The translations under genes were made by a program, and so were the position numbers. This document shows, in pieces, positions 56,315-64,000 of a stretch of 64,000 nt of DNA; position 1 is the stretch's first letter; each line of letters starts with the position of its first letter. Source of the stretch: Deltaproteobacteria bacterium (GTDB lineage Bacteria > Desulfobacterota > Binatia > Binatales > Binataceae); NCBI GenBank assembly GCA_021831785.1, contig JAKBMB010000006.1, positions 145,559-209,558 on the forward strand, in the 5' to 3' direction. Under the pieces are notes generated by a model. It was not told the origin of the DNA and did not search any database. It was given only the letters and a program-made list of their open reading frames with translations.

Positions 56315-57624
56315 GGCTGAGGCTTCTGCTCCGCTTCGAGCGCCGCTCCCGCCATCTGCTTAAGCGCCCTTGAGCCGATATCGCGGCGCACGTGCATCCC
56401 TTCAAACCGGATCATGTCGGCGGCCTGATACGCGCGGTCGATCGCGAGCGCAAGATTGTCGCCCCGCGCGCTGACGACCAGCACACGGCCGCCGTCGGTC
56501 ATCAGCACGCCGTCTTTAACCGCGGTTCCGGCGTGAAACACCTGGACCTCGGGCACCTGCTCGGCGTCGTCCACGCCCCGGATGGGTAGACCGCGCGAGC
56601 AGCCGGCCGGATAGCCGCGGCTGACCAGCGCAACCGAAACCGCGGCGGCCGGTGAGAGCCGCAGCATCTCGTCCGTCAGCCTGCCTTTTACGGCGGCCGC
56701 CAGCGCCAGCGCCAGGTCGCCGTCAAAGCGCATCATCAGCGCCTCGCATTCCGGATCGCCGAAGCGCACGTTGAATTCGAGCACGTCGAGGCGCTCGCCG
56801 CGGATCATCAAGCCCGCGTAAAGGACGCCGCGAAACGGCGCGCCGCGAGCGGCCATCGCGGCCAGCGTCGGCTCGACCACTTCGCGCATCACGCGCGCCT
56901 CAAGCCGCCCGTCAAGATGCGGCGCGGGCGAGTAAGCGCCCATCCCGCCCGTGTTAGGCCCGCGGTCGCCGTCGAAGACCGGCTTGTGATCCTGCGCGCT
57001 GCCGAGCTTGACGGCGCGGGCACCGTCGGCGAGCGCGAAAAACGAGAGCTCCTCGCCCTCCAGGCGCTGTTCGATCACCACGCGCCGGCCGGCGGCGCCG
57101 AACGCGCCGCGCTGCATAATGTGGCCGATCGCCTCGACCGCCGCGCCGGCCGTCTCGCATACCACGACGCCCTTGCCCAGCGCCAGTCCGTCGGCCTTGA
57201 CGACCAGCGGCCGCTCGCTCGTCAACACGTAGCGGCGCGCGGCGTCGGCGTCGTCGAAAACCGCGTAGTCCGCGGTCGGGACGCCCGCCTCGCGCATCAG
57301 CGCTTTGGCGAACGCCTTGCTCGATTCAAGCCGCGCCGCGGCTCCCGACGGACCGAAGATGGGGAGGCCGCGCCGTTCGAATTCATCCACGATCCCCAGC
57401 GCGAGGGGCTCTTCCGGGCCGACGACGGTCAAGTCGACGGACCGCGCGGCGGCGAAATCGCACAACTCGGCGGCGGCGCACGGCTCGAGCGCCACCGGCT
57501 CGGCGAGGCGATTGATGCCCGGGTTGCCCGGCGCGCAAAACAGATGCGTCACGGCCGGGCTCTGGCCGAGCTTCCAGCACAAGGCGTGTTCGCGGCCGCC
57601 TTTGCCGATGACTAAAACCTTCAC
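56296..57624 (-). CDS. purD: Phosphoribosylamine-glycine ligase PurD
   Basis: ATP-grasp enzyme of 442 residues for the second step of purine synthesis. N-terminal KVLVIGKGGREHALCWKL, then FGPSGAAARLESSKAFAK and the DHKPVFDGDRGPNTGGMGAYSPAP motif. Start is the GTG at 57624, fixed by the conserved N-terminus, 22 bases after purH. Cotranscribed with purH. Confidence 0.95.
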   Translation of the reverse strand: MKVLVIGKGGREHALCWKLGQSPAVTHLFCAPGNPGINRLAEPVALEPCAAAELCDFAAARSVDLTVVGPEEPLALGIVDEFERRGLPIFGPSGAAARLESSKAFAKALMREAGVPTADYAVFDDADAARRYVLTSERPLVVKADGLALGKGVVVCETAGAAVEAIGHIMQRGAFGAAGRRVVIEQRLEGEELSFFALADGARAVKLGSAQDHKPVFDGDRGPNTGGMGAYSPAPHLDGRLEARVMREVVEPTLAAMAARGAPFRGVLYAGLMIRGERLDVLEFNVRFGDPECEALMMRFDGDLALALAAAVKGRLTDEMLRLSPAAAVSVALVSRGYPAGCSRGLPIRGVDDAEQVPEVQVFHAGTAVKDGVLMTDGGRVLVVSARGDNLALAIDRAYQAADMIRFEGMHVRRDIGSRALKQMAGAALEAEQKPQPWRERK

Positions 57625-57646
57625 CGTAAGATGGGGCGCTTCGTAA

Positions 57647-59215
57647 TCAATGGCGGAAATGGCGGATGCCGGTGAAAACCATCGCCAGGCCGCGCTCGTC
57701 GGCGGCCGCAATGACCTCGGCGTCGCGCACCGAGCCGCCCGGCTGCGCGATCGCCGTCGCGCCCGCCTCGGCGGCAAGCTGAGGCCCGTCAGCAAAGGGG
57801 AAGAAGGCTTCCGAGGCCATCACCGAACCCGCCAGCGGGACGTTGAGACGCGCGGCCTTCTCGCGCGCTACGTGGACCGCGTCGATGCGCGCGGTTGCGC
57901 CGCCGCCGATCGCCAGCGTGCGGTCAGCTTTGGCGAAGACTACCGCGTTGGACTTTACGTGCTTGCAAACGCGCCAGGCGAACGCGAGCGCCTCCATCTC
58001 GTCCGCGCTCGGCGCGCGCCGCGTGACGACCTGGCCTGCGCGCGGGTCCTCGCAACCCAGGTCGGCGGTCTGCACCAGCAAGCCGCCAAAAACCTTCTTA
58101 ACGTCGAACTCGCCGCGCGCCACTTCCCGCGGGTAAAACTGAACCAGGCGGCGGTCCCGCTTGCGGCGCAAAAGGGCGAGCGCCTCCGGCTCGTAACCGG
58201 GCGCGATCAGCACTTCGGTGAAGAGCTGATCCACGGCGCGGGCGAGCTCCAGGTCAAAGACGCGGCTGGAGATGATAACGCCGCCGAAGGGCGAGTCCGG
58301 ATCGCCGGCGAAGGCTTTGTCCCAAGCCTGCCGCGCCGTGTCAGCCACGCCGACACCGCAGGGCGTGTTGTGCTTGAAGATCGCGACCACGGCTTGCGTG
58401 TAGTCCGAGAGGTCGAGCATCAGCGCGATCGCGCAGTTGATATCGACGACGTTGTTGAACGAGAGTTCCTTGCCGTGAAGCGGCCGCGCGACCTTCAGAA
58501 AATCGCCGTAAAGAGCGGCCTTCTGATGCGGATTCTCGCCGTAGCGCAGCGACTGGGCGCGCGCCAGGGCGGCCGCGAACGCGGGGCCTAGCTCCGCGGC
58601 TTCGCCCGCGCCATCGACCTTATTCAGCCACTGCGAGATCGCGCAGTCGTAGACGGCCACGCGCCCGAACGCCTTGCGCGCCAGGCGCCAGCGGGTCTGC
58701 GCGCCGAGGCTTCCCTCGTTGCGCCGCAGCTCGTCCATCAGCTCCGGATAATCCGCGGGATCGACGGCCACGGCGACGTCGGCGTAGTTTTTCGCCGCCG
58801 CGCGCGCCAGCGCGGGTCCGCCGATGTCGATATTCTCGATTGCCTCCTCGAGGCTGACCGAGGGTTGGGCGACGACCCGCTCGAAGGGGTAGAAGTTAAC
58901 CACGACGAGATCGATCGGCTCAAGCCCGTGCGCGCGCATCTGCGCCTGATGGCTCGGCAATGAGCGGCGGGCCAGGATGCCGCCGTGGATTTTCGGATGA
59001 AGCGTTTTGACCCGGCCGTCAAAAAGCTCGGGAAAGCCGGTAAACTTTTCGACCGTCTTCACCGGCAGTCCGGCCGTCTCGAGCGCCGCCTGGGTGCCGC
59101 CGGTCGAAATTAATTCAACGCCGTAGCGGGCCAGCAAGCGAGCGAACTCGGCCAGGCCGGTTTTGTCGGCAACGCCGAGCAGGGCGCGCGCGATTTTGAC
59201 CTTGTCCTGCGCCAT
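57647..59215 (-). CDS. purH: Bifunctional AICAR transformylase/IMP cyclohydrolase PurH
   Basis: Last two steps of purine synthesis in a 522-residue bifunctional protein. N-terminal IMP cyclohydrolase domain ([44 protein letters not shown]) and C-terminal transformylase domain ([35 protein letters not shown]). Full length. It is five bases after alr and 22 before purD. Confidence 0.97.
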   Translation of the reverse strand: MAQDKVKIARALLGVADKTGLAEFARLLARYGVELISTGGTQAALETAGLPVKTVEKFTGFPELFDGRVKTLHPKIHGGILARRSLPSHQAQMRAHGLEPIDLVVVNFYPFERVVAQPSVSLEEAIENIDIGGPALARAAAKNYADVAVAVDPADYPELMDELRRNEGSLGAQTRWRLARKAFGRVAVYDCAISQWLNKVDGAGEAAELGPAFAAALARAQSLRYGENPHQKAALYGDFLKVARPLHGKELSFNNVVDINCAIALMLDLSDYTQAVVAIFKHNTPCGVGVADTARQAWDKAFAGDPDSPFGGVIISSRVFDLELARAVDQLFTEVLIAPGYEPEALALLRRKRDRRLVQFYPREVARGEFDVKKVFGGLLVQTADLGCEDPRAGQVVTRRAPSADEMEALAFAWRVCKHVKSNAVVFAKADRTLAIGGGATARIDAVHVAREKAARLNVPLAGSVMASEAFFPFADGPQLAAEAGATAIAQPGGSVRDAEVIAAADERGLAMVFTGIRHFRH

Positions 59216-59220
59216 TGAAT

Positions 59221-60354
59221 CTAGCCTACGTAAACCCGCGGCACACGCTTGCCGACGGTGGATAACATTTCATACGAAATCGTCTGTGCCAAGCGCGCGA
59301 TTTCGTTGACGCTGATCATATTTTCCTTCGAACCTCCCCACAAAATCACCTCGTCGCCGACGGCGGCGCCCGGAACCTCGGTCAAGTCGATCATCGTCAG
59401 GTCCATGCATATGGCGCCGATGACCGGCGCCCGCCGTCCGCTAATCATCACTTCGGCGCCATGCTGCAGGCCGCGGCGATAGCCGTCAGCGTAGCCTACC
59501 GGCAGCACGCCGATCACGCTTGGCCGCGAAGTCACGAACGTCTGCCCGTAGCTCACGCCGGTATCCGCCGGCACGGACTTTAATTGCAGCAGCCGGGTCT
59601 TAAAGGTCATCACCGGGCACAAAGAAACCCGCTCCTGCACCGCCGGCGTGGGCGCTAAGCCGTACAGAGCGAGCCCGATCCGCACCAGGTTGAAATGCGA
59701 ATCGGGCCGCAAAACGGCGGCGGCGGAGTTGGCGGCATGGACCAGCTCGGGCCGCAAACCCGCCTGCTCAAGCCTAACGATAGCACGGCGAAATAGCTCC
59801 AGTTGGTCGCCGGTCGCGGAGCTGGCGGGATTGCCGGCGTCGGCCAAGAGCGTGCACACTCCCTCCAGGCGCAATCGCGAGCTACGGCGCAGCTCTTCGA
59901 TCGCCGAATCAAGCTCATCGAACCGTATTCCGAGCCGCGTCGCGCCGGTGTCGAGCTTAAGATGCACCGGCAAATCCGCACATCCGCGCGCGCGCGCGGC
60001 CTGCTCGAGGGCCGTAATCGCGGGTCGATCGAAGACGAACGGCGTGAGCTGCAAATCGATTATGTCCGCGGCTTGCGCGTCGAAAAACCCGGCCATCAGG
60101 TAAATTTTGGCGCCGATACCGGCGGCCCTCAAGACGCTCGCCTCGCGCACCGTCGCCACCCCCAAATGCCGGCATCTCTCGGCGCACAGCGCATGCGCTA
60201 CCTCAACCGCGCCGTGGCCGTAAGCGTCGGCCTTGATCACGGCCATGACCTCGGGCTTCCCCACCAGCGCCTTGAGCGCGGCGTAATTCTCCCGCAGCGC
60301 TCCGCGATTAATCTCGGCCAATGTCGGCCGCTCGCTGCTTATCGATCGGTTCAC
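59221..60354 (-). CDS. alr: Alanine racemase
   Basis: PLP enzyme of 377 residues making D-alanine for peptidoglycan. The PLP lysine is Lys41 in VIKADAYGHG, and the catalytic tyrosine lies in TGVSYGQTF in the C-terminal half. Additional motifs: HLKLDTGATRLGI and ICMDLTMIDLT. It heads the alr-purH-purD-tsaC-DUF1015 string, so the promoter should be in 60355-60540. Confidence 0.95.
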   Translation of the reverse strand: MNRSISSERPTLAEINRGALRENYAALKALVGKPEVMAVIKADAYGHGAVEVAHALCAERCRHLGVATVREASVLRAAGIGAKIYLMAGFFDAQAADIIDLQLTPFVFDRPAITALEQAARARGCADLPVHLKLDTGATRLGIRFDELDSAIEELRRSSRLRLEGVCTLLADAGNPASSATGDQLELFRRAIVRLEQAGLRPELVHAANSAAAVLRPDSHFNLVRIGLALYGLAPTPAVQERVSLCPVMTFKTRLLQLKSVPADTGVSYGQTFVTSRPSVIGVLPVGYADGYRRGLQHGAEVMISGRRAPVIGAICMDLTMIDLTEVPGAAVGDEVILWGGSKENMISVNEIARLAQTISYEMLSTVGKRVPRVYVG

Positions 60355-60472
60355 TCTGTCCAGCCACCCAATCCGAACAGCGTCAGAAATCGTTTATAGC
60401 GCGTTGTTCGGCGTGAGCGATACGCTTTACGAAAAGTCCATCCGCCATGGTTCTGGCCCGGAGCCAAAATCC

Positions 60473-60500
60473 GGGTCAGGACAGGAATCATCCCTGACCC
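60473..60500. repeat. Small inverted repeat upstream of alr
   Basis: GGGTCAGG at 60473-60480 pairs with CCTGACCC at 60493-60500. It lies in the 370-base gene-free stretch upstream of alr, next to dispersed repeat copy B. Could be part of that element or an operator; nothing decides. Confidence 0.35.
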
Positions 60501-60536
60501 TTTGTTTCACCCCTACTGAGAACTGCAGAATATACC

Positions 60537-60645
60537 CTGAAGCGAAAATAAATCTTAGTGGGGCGGGCACGGCGGCCCGCCCCACTAGCGACATATCGGA
60601 CACAGCCTAAGGCGGCATGCGGCAGCTCGCCAAAAAATCACAGGC
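60537..60645 (-). repeat. Dispersed repeat, copy B with 12-bp-stem hairpin
   Basis: In reverse orientation this stretch repeats both ends of copy A (48914-49159). Its centre is a perfect 12-bp hairpin, AGTGGGGCGGGC (60557-60568) against GCCCGCCCCACT (60575-60586). Compact form of about 110 bases, without the extra DNA of copy A. Non-coding. Confidence 0.65.
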
Positions 60646-60724
60646 TCTGAGGATGATCCGTGTCCAGCGATAAGATTCGCGCCCGCGGCGGGGGCTTCTT
60701 TCCACCGCGGCGGCAACTTGGCGG

Positions 60725-61015
60725 CTAGACCTCGAATACTTTCAGCACCTCGTCACCGTAGTGATTGATGACCTTCACGGCGATCCTGCGGGACTCGGGC
60801 TCGTCGAAAGGTCGGCTGACTGTGCTGTAGAGACTGTTCCAGGCCGCTTCGTCAATGTCGGCGCGTAGCGCGCGCTTGAGTTTGTCGTAGGGCTCGTCGG
60901 CCCCGGTGAAATAAGCGTGGCGGACGAAGAAGCCCTCGCCGGAAAACTGGAAATGGCGGGTTGGCTCGTCGAAAGGCGAGTTGATGATCGGGTTCTCGAT
61001 GACGACCTGGTTCAT
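60725..61015 (-). pseudogene. Restriction-modification gene remnant (fused ends)
   Basis: A 96-residue frame. The first ~25 residues (MNQVVIENPIINSPFDEP, RHFQF) look like the start of a DEAD-helicase-type restriction enzyme. The rest (DIDEAAWNSLYSTVSRPF, RRIAVKVINHYGDEVLKVFEV) looks like the end of an adenine-specific DNA methyltransferase or the same enzyme class (recollection of such families, not searched). An in-frame deletion that joined two ends would explain it. It lies beside repeat copy B. A short functional protein is not excluded. Confidence 0.5.
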
Positions 61016-61067
61016 GGCGTTCGGGACATTCGTTCACTGCATGTTTACGGCGTCAGGCGTACCTCGA

Positions 61068-62102
61068 TCAATCGTTGGACGGGACTTGACCGCGCGAGCC
61101 GCCCGACGCGGCCTTGTTTTGGCCGAGCATCGCGCGCAGACGCTCAATCCGGCGCGCCAGCGGCGGATGGGTCGAGAACAGCGCGGCAAACCTTCCTTCG
61201 CCACCTTCGTCATCGCCAGAGGCGCCCGCCCCGGCGATTGGATTGACGATGAACATATGGGCGGTAGCGCGCGAGGCGTGCTTAAGCGGCGAGGTGGTGG
61301 CCGCAATCTGCTCCAGGGCGCGCAGCAGCGCGCGAGGATTGCGCGTGAACTCCACCGAGGCCGCGTCGGCCAAATACTCGCGCTCGCGCGACACCGCCAT
61401 CGCGATAAGCTGCGCGATCAAGGGCGCCAGCAAGCCCAAGACCAGCACCACGAGCGCGGTAAGTCCGCCGCCGCGGCTCCCGTCTTCTCGCTGGTCGCTC
61501 GAGTCCCCGCCGAACCAGATCCAGCGGCTTAGAAAATCGCCCAACAGCGCGATCGCCCCGACCATCACCGCCACAATCGTCATCGTCCGCACGTCATAGT
61601 CCCGCACATGCGCCATCTCGTGACCGATGACGCCTTGAAGCTCCTCGCGGTCCATTACGTCGAGCAGCCCCTGGGTAACGCATATCGCCGCGTGGCCGGG
61701 GTCGCGCCCAACCGCGAACGCATTGGGCGCGGGGTCGTTCACCAGATAAAGCGCGGGCGTAGGCAGGCGCGCCGCGAGCGCCATCTCGCGCGCCACGTCG
61801 AGCGCCATCTGAGACTTGGGCGAGGCCGGGCTGAGCCTTGCGGCATGCATCGCAGCCAGCACCAAGCGTGCTCCGGCGTAGTAAGAGACGAAGGCTTGAA
61901 CCACGGCAATGACCAGCGCGGCGATGGTCAGCATCGGAAAGCCGGTCATACCACCGTCTTGGTCAAAGCGCAGGTCACCTACCAGCAAGTCCAGGCCGAA
62001 GCCGAGCGCTCCGAGGACCAGCACGAAGACGGCGATCAGCGCGGCGGTGCGGCGACGGTTTGAGCGCTCCAGGCTGCGGAAATCGCTCGCGCCCGGGCTC
62101 AT
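61068..62102 (-). CDS. htpX: HtpX-like M48 membrane zinc protease
   Basis: M48B protease of 344 residues for membrane-protein quality control. Two N-terminal transmembrane segments (about 19-42 and 55-80), the zinc motif HEMAH (161-165), two more membrane segments after it, and EYLADAASVEFTRNP with the third-ligand glutamate. The C-terminal FSTHPPLARRIERLRAML is typical. It follows lemA by 28 bases; lemA-htpX pairs are common. Confidence 0.93.
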   Translation of the reverse strand: MSPGASDFRSLERSNRRRTAALIAVFVLVLGALGFGLDLLVGDLRFDQDGGMTGFPMLTIAALVIAVVQAFVSYYAGARLVLAAMHAARLSPASPKSQMALDVAREMALAARLPTPALYLVNDPAPNAFAVGRDPGHAAICVTQGLLDVMDREELQGVIGHEMAHVRDYDVRTMTIVAVMVGAIALLGDFLSRWIWFGGDSSDQREDGSRGGGLTALVVLVLGLLAPLIAQLIAMAVSREREYLADAASVEFTRNPRALLRALEQIAATTSPLKHASRATAHMFIVNPIAGAGASGDDEGGEGRFAALFSTHPPLARRIERLRAMLGQNKAASGGSRGQVPSND

Positions 62103-62130
62103 AGCAACACCTTCGGGTTTCAGCCGGCGG

Positions 62131-62703
62131 CTAGGGACGACCCGCGCCGAGGGACAGACTAACTTGGGGAACGGCCTCTTCTCCGGGCGGGGGCTTGAAA
62201 TACTCGGCCTCGGTAAAGCCGAAGCGGCGGGCGACGAGGCTGGTAGGGAAGCTCTGTAACCGCGTGTTGAGCTGCATTACCAGGTCGTTGTAAGCCTGAC
62301 GCGCAAAGGCGATCTGGTTTTCGGTCGTGGTCAACTCCTCTTGCAGGCGCAGCACGTTCTGGTCGGCCTTTAACTCCGGATATCGTTCGACGACGGCAAG
62401 CAGGCGCCCCAGACCGGCCGTGAGCTGGTTTTCGGCGCTCATGCGGGCGGCCTGGCTGGTGGCGCTAATCGCTTGGTTGCGCGCCTCGACCACCTGGGTC
62501 AGCGTGTCGCGCTCGAACTGCATATAGCCTTTGACCGCCTCGACCAGGTTCGGAATCAAGTCGTGCCGACGGGTCAGTTGCACGTCAATCTGGCGCCAAC
62601 TGGCCGCGACCGCGTTGCGCAGTCTGACCAAGGAGTTGTACAGCATCGCGATAAGCACGGGTATCGCGAGCAGGATGAATAATATTATCGTTGAAGGATT
62701 CAT
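62131..62703 (-). CDS. lemA: LemA family protein
   Basis: Protein of 190 residues with one N-terminal membrane helix (STIILFILLAIPVLIAMLYN), then a helical bundle with the family motifs WRQIDVQLTRRHDLIPNLVEAVKGYMQFE, NQLTAGLGRLLAVVERYPELKA and IAFARQAYNDLVMQLNTRLQSFP. Function unknown; usually encoded with HtpX or M48 proteases. Confidence 0.93.
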   Translation of the reverse strand: MNPSTIILFILLAIPVLIAMLYNSLVRLRNAVAASWRQIDVQLTRRHDLIPNLVEAVKGYMQFERDTLTQVVEARNQAISATSQAARMSAENQLTAGLGRLLAVVERYPELKADQNVLRLQEELTTTENQIAFARQAYNDLVMQLNTRLQSFPTSLVARRFGFTEAEYFKPPPGEEAVPQVSLSLGAGRP

Positions 62704-62876
62704 GGCGATGAAAACTATAGCTTGTGAGGCAGATGTTGGGCAAAACAGGCCGCATCCGGCTTGGTGGCGCCGGACCTGCGGACCTGCGCGGCCAACCGCG
62801 CCGGTCGCGCCCCGGTCAAGCTATTTTGCGCCTTAATCGGGCACTTTTTGGCGCGCGTCGCGCGGGCGCATAACAT

Positions 62877-62897
62877 ATATGCTCAAGTTAAGCATAT
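62877..62897. promoter_or_regulatory. A+T-rich inverted repeat upstream of lemA-htpX
   Basis: ATATGCT and AGCATAT flank a seven-base spacer (CAAGTTA), a dyad typical of an operator for a dimeric regulator. It lies about 175 bases upstream of lemA (- strand) in a rare A+T-rich patch. No regulator gene is nearby. Confidence 0.4.
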
Positions 62898-62920
62898 TTC
62901 AGCAGGCCTCAAGTGCCGGG

Positions 62921-63172
62921 TTAGCCGGCACGCGGCGTTCGCCGGGCGCGCCGCAGGAAGTCCGGGCTTACCGGGGCGGCTGGGCGGGGATTTCGGATGC
63001 GCTCGATTTCCTGGGCAAAACGGCGCGCCATCGTATGGTCGCCCAAGTGGCGGGCGAGCGCTTCACCTTCGCTCAATACCTGTGTGGCGCGGGTTAGCTC
63101 AGCTTTGGCCAAAAACACCCCGGCTTTGCGAAACAGTCGCGCGTAAGTTTCGCCTTTCTCTGCGCGGTCCAT
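62921..63172 (-). CDS. Small helical protein of unknown function
   Basis: An 83-residue frame with TPR-like alternating helices: AEKGETYARLFRKAGVFLAKAELTRATQVLSEGEALARHLGDHTMARRFAQEIERIRN, then a basic tail. Composition and codon use are protein-like. Its start overlaps the divergent methyltransferase start by two bases, which is unusual. No family recognised. Confidence 0.5.
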   Translation of the reverse strand: MDRAEKGETYARLFRKAGVFLAKAELTRATQVLSEGEALARHLGDHTMARRFAQEIERIRNPRPAAPVSPDFLRRARRTPRAG

Positions 63173-63911
63173 GATGAACGCTAGCGTCGGGGAAACGCTC
63201 GATTCCATACTAGGTGGCTCGCTTAAGGTAATCCAGCCGCGCCATGGCTACCGCTTCTCAGCCGACGCGGTGCTGCTAGCGGATTTCGCGCGGCCTAAAC
63301 CTGGGGCGCGCGTGCTCGAACTTGGCGCCGGATGTGGCGTGGTCGCAATGATCCTCGCGCGTTTGCGCAAGCCGCGGGAAGTCGTCGCACTTGAACTCCA
63401 GCCGGCGATGGCGCGACGGGCCGAGCGTAACCGCCTGCTGAACGGAATCGACGCGATGTCGGTCGTATGCGCCGACCTGAGAGAGAAGGTGATCCCGGGC
63501 CTTGCCCCGCAAAGCTTCGATTGGGTGGTCGCTAACCCGCCCTACCGCGCGGCCGCCCGCGGACACGAGAGCCCGAGCTTAAGCCGGCGGCTTGGGCGCA
63601 GCGAGCACGCCGCCACTGCGGCCGACTTTATTCACGCGGCTGCGCGCTATGTCCGCTACGGCGGGCGGATGGCGGTTGTTTTTGCGGCGAGTCGAAGCGC
63701 CGAGTTGATCGCGCAGTTGCACGCCCATCGGCTGGAGCCAAAACGAATTCGCATGGTGCACCCCCGCGCCGAGACGCGCGCCTCAACCATTCTGGTCGAG
63801 GCGCGCAAGGGCGGCGGAGCCGAAGTCGTCGTCGAACCACCGCTCATCCTATACCGGGAGAAAAGCGCTTATACTGAGGAGGCGCGAACGATCCTGGAGC
63901 CTATCTCATAA
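63171..63911 (+). CDS. tRNA1(Val) (adenine-37-N6)-methyltransferase-like protein (TrmN6/YfiC)
   Basis: Class I SAM-dependent N6-adenine methyltransferase of 246 residues. SAM motif ELGAGCG at 50-56, the catalytic NPPY at 122-125, and N-terminal QPRHGYRFSADAVLLADFA, a YfiC-family hallmark. The C-terminal half (IRMVHPRAETRASTILVEARKGG) is also family-typical. Likely modifies A37 of a tRNA; the exact target is inferred. Either of two adjacent ATGs (63171, 63174) could start it. Confidence 0.87.
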   Translation: MMNASVGETLDSILGGSLKVIQPRHGYRFSADAVLLADFARPKPGARVLELGAGCGVVAMILARLRKPREVVALELQPAMARRAERNRLLNGIDAMSVVCADLREKVIPGLAPQSFDWVVANPPYRAAARGHESPSLSRRLGRSEHAATAADFIHAAARYVRYGGRMAVVFAASRSAELIAQLHAHRLEPKRIRMVHPRAETRASTILVEARKGGGAEVVVEPPLILYREKSAYTEEARTILEPIS

Positions 63912-63961
63912 ACGCTTTCGCTTTCGCCGTCATGCTGAACCCTTCGCCTGTCATTCCGAGA

Positions 63962-64000
63962 GTTTGTAAATTTTTGAGTAGTGGGGCGGGCCGCCGTGCC
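63962..64000 (+). repeat. Dispersed repeat, copy C, cut by window end
   Basis: GTTTGTAAATTTTTGAG followed by AGTGGGGCGGGCCGCC repeats the TGT(G/A)AATTTTT and AGTGGGGCGGG parts of copies A and B; the middle ~50 bases of those copies are missing. The hairpin's second arm would lie beyond 64000. Confidence 0.5.

Overview
The window is GC-rich bacterial DNA (roughly 60-65% G+C by eye), densely coded on both strands, with no rRNA, tRNA or CRISPR array that I can see. Gene content fits a soil or sediment bacterium with an anaerobic or facultative, hydrogen-using life: 4-hydroxybenzoyl-CoA reduction, a 2-oxoacid:ferredoxin oxidoreductase and two [NiFe] hydrogenases. The mfd-surA-pdxA-uvrA run and the Tat/cytochrome b hydrogenase suggest a Gram-negative lineage of the deltaproteobacterial/Desulfobacterota/Binatota type. 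That placement is inference; no marker here proves it.

Region 1 (1-6.2 kb, + strand): end of an aryl-CoA ligase gene, then hcrC, hcrA and hcrB for 4-hydroxybenzoyl-CoA reductase. HcrB carries the four-cysteine insert diagnostic of this enzyme. A FlK-type hotdog thioesterase follows. Together they activate 4-hydroxybenzoate to its CoA ester, remove the ring hydroxyl, and may recycle CoA.

Region 2 (6.4-24.9 kb): a hydrogen island of two divergent operons. On the - strand from 18994 down lie a membrane-bound group 1 hydrogenase (Tat small subunit, large subunit, cytochrome b), a possible 49-codon ORF, a maturation protease, a lipoprotein cytochrome c, hypF-C-D-E, an enoyl-CoA hydratase-like gene, hypA, hypB and a sulfide:quinone-oxidoreductase-like flavoprotein. 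Most junctions overlap or are only a few bases apart. On the + strand from 19725 lies a group 3b NAD(P)-linked hydrogenase (beta, a cyclic-nucleotide-binding-domain protein, gamma, delta, alpha), its own protease, and a truncated second hypA. One set of Hyp proteins presumably matures both enzymes.

Region 3 (25.1-28.4 kb): a fused gamma-delta, alpha, beta 2-oxoacid:ferredoxin oxidoreductase operon behind a well-matched sigma-54 promoter.

Region 4 (28.5-29.8 kb): scar with an IS110 transposase tail, a RelE/Phd toxin-antitoxin pair and a decayed gene end.

Region 5 (29.8-34.1 kb, - strand): dienelactone-hydrolase-like enzyme, grxD-bolA pair, a conserved-looking unknown protein and a 2-hydroxyacid dehydrogenase.

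Region 6 (34.5-48.8 kb): mfd, surA-like, pdxA, uvrA on +; DUF488 and two M16 peptidases (one active, one lacking the zinc motif) on -; a large VWA protein on +.

Region 7 (48.8-50.4 kb): second scar with a dispersed repeat, a RelE/AbrB-type pair, an integrase fragment and an inverted repeat.

Region 8 (50.4-63.2 kb, - strand): eno-gpmI, a histidine phosphatase, an alr-purH-purD-tsaC-DUF1015 string, a restriction-modification remnant beside a second copy of the dispersed repeat, and lemA-htpX. The window ends with a TrmN6-like methyltransferase (+) and the start of a third repeat copy.
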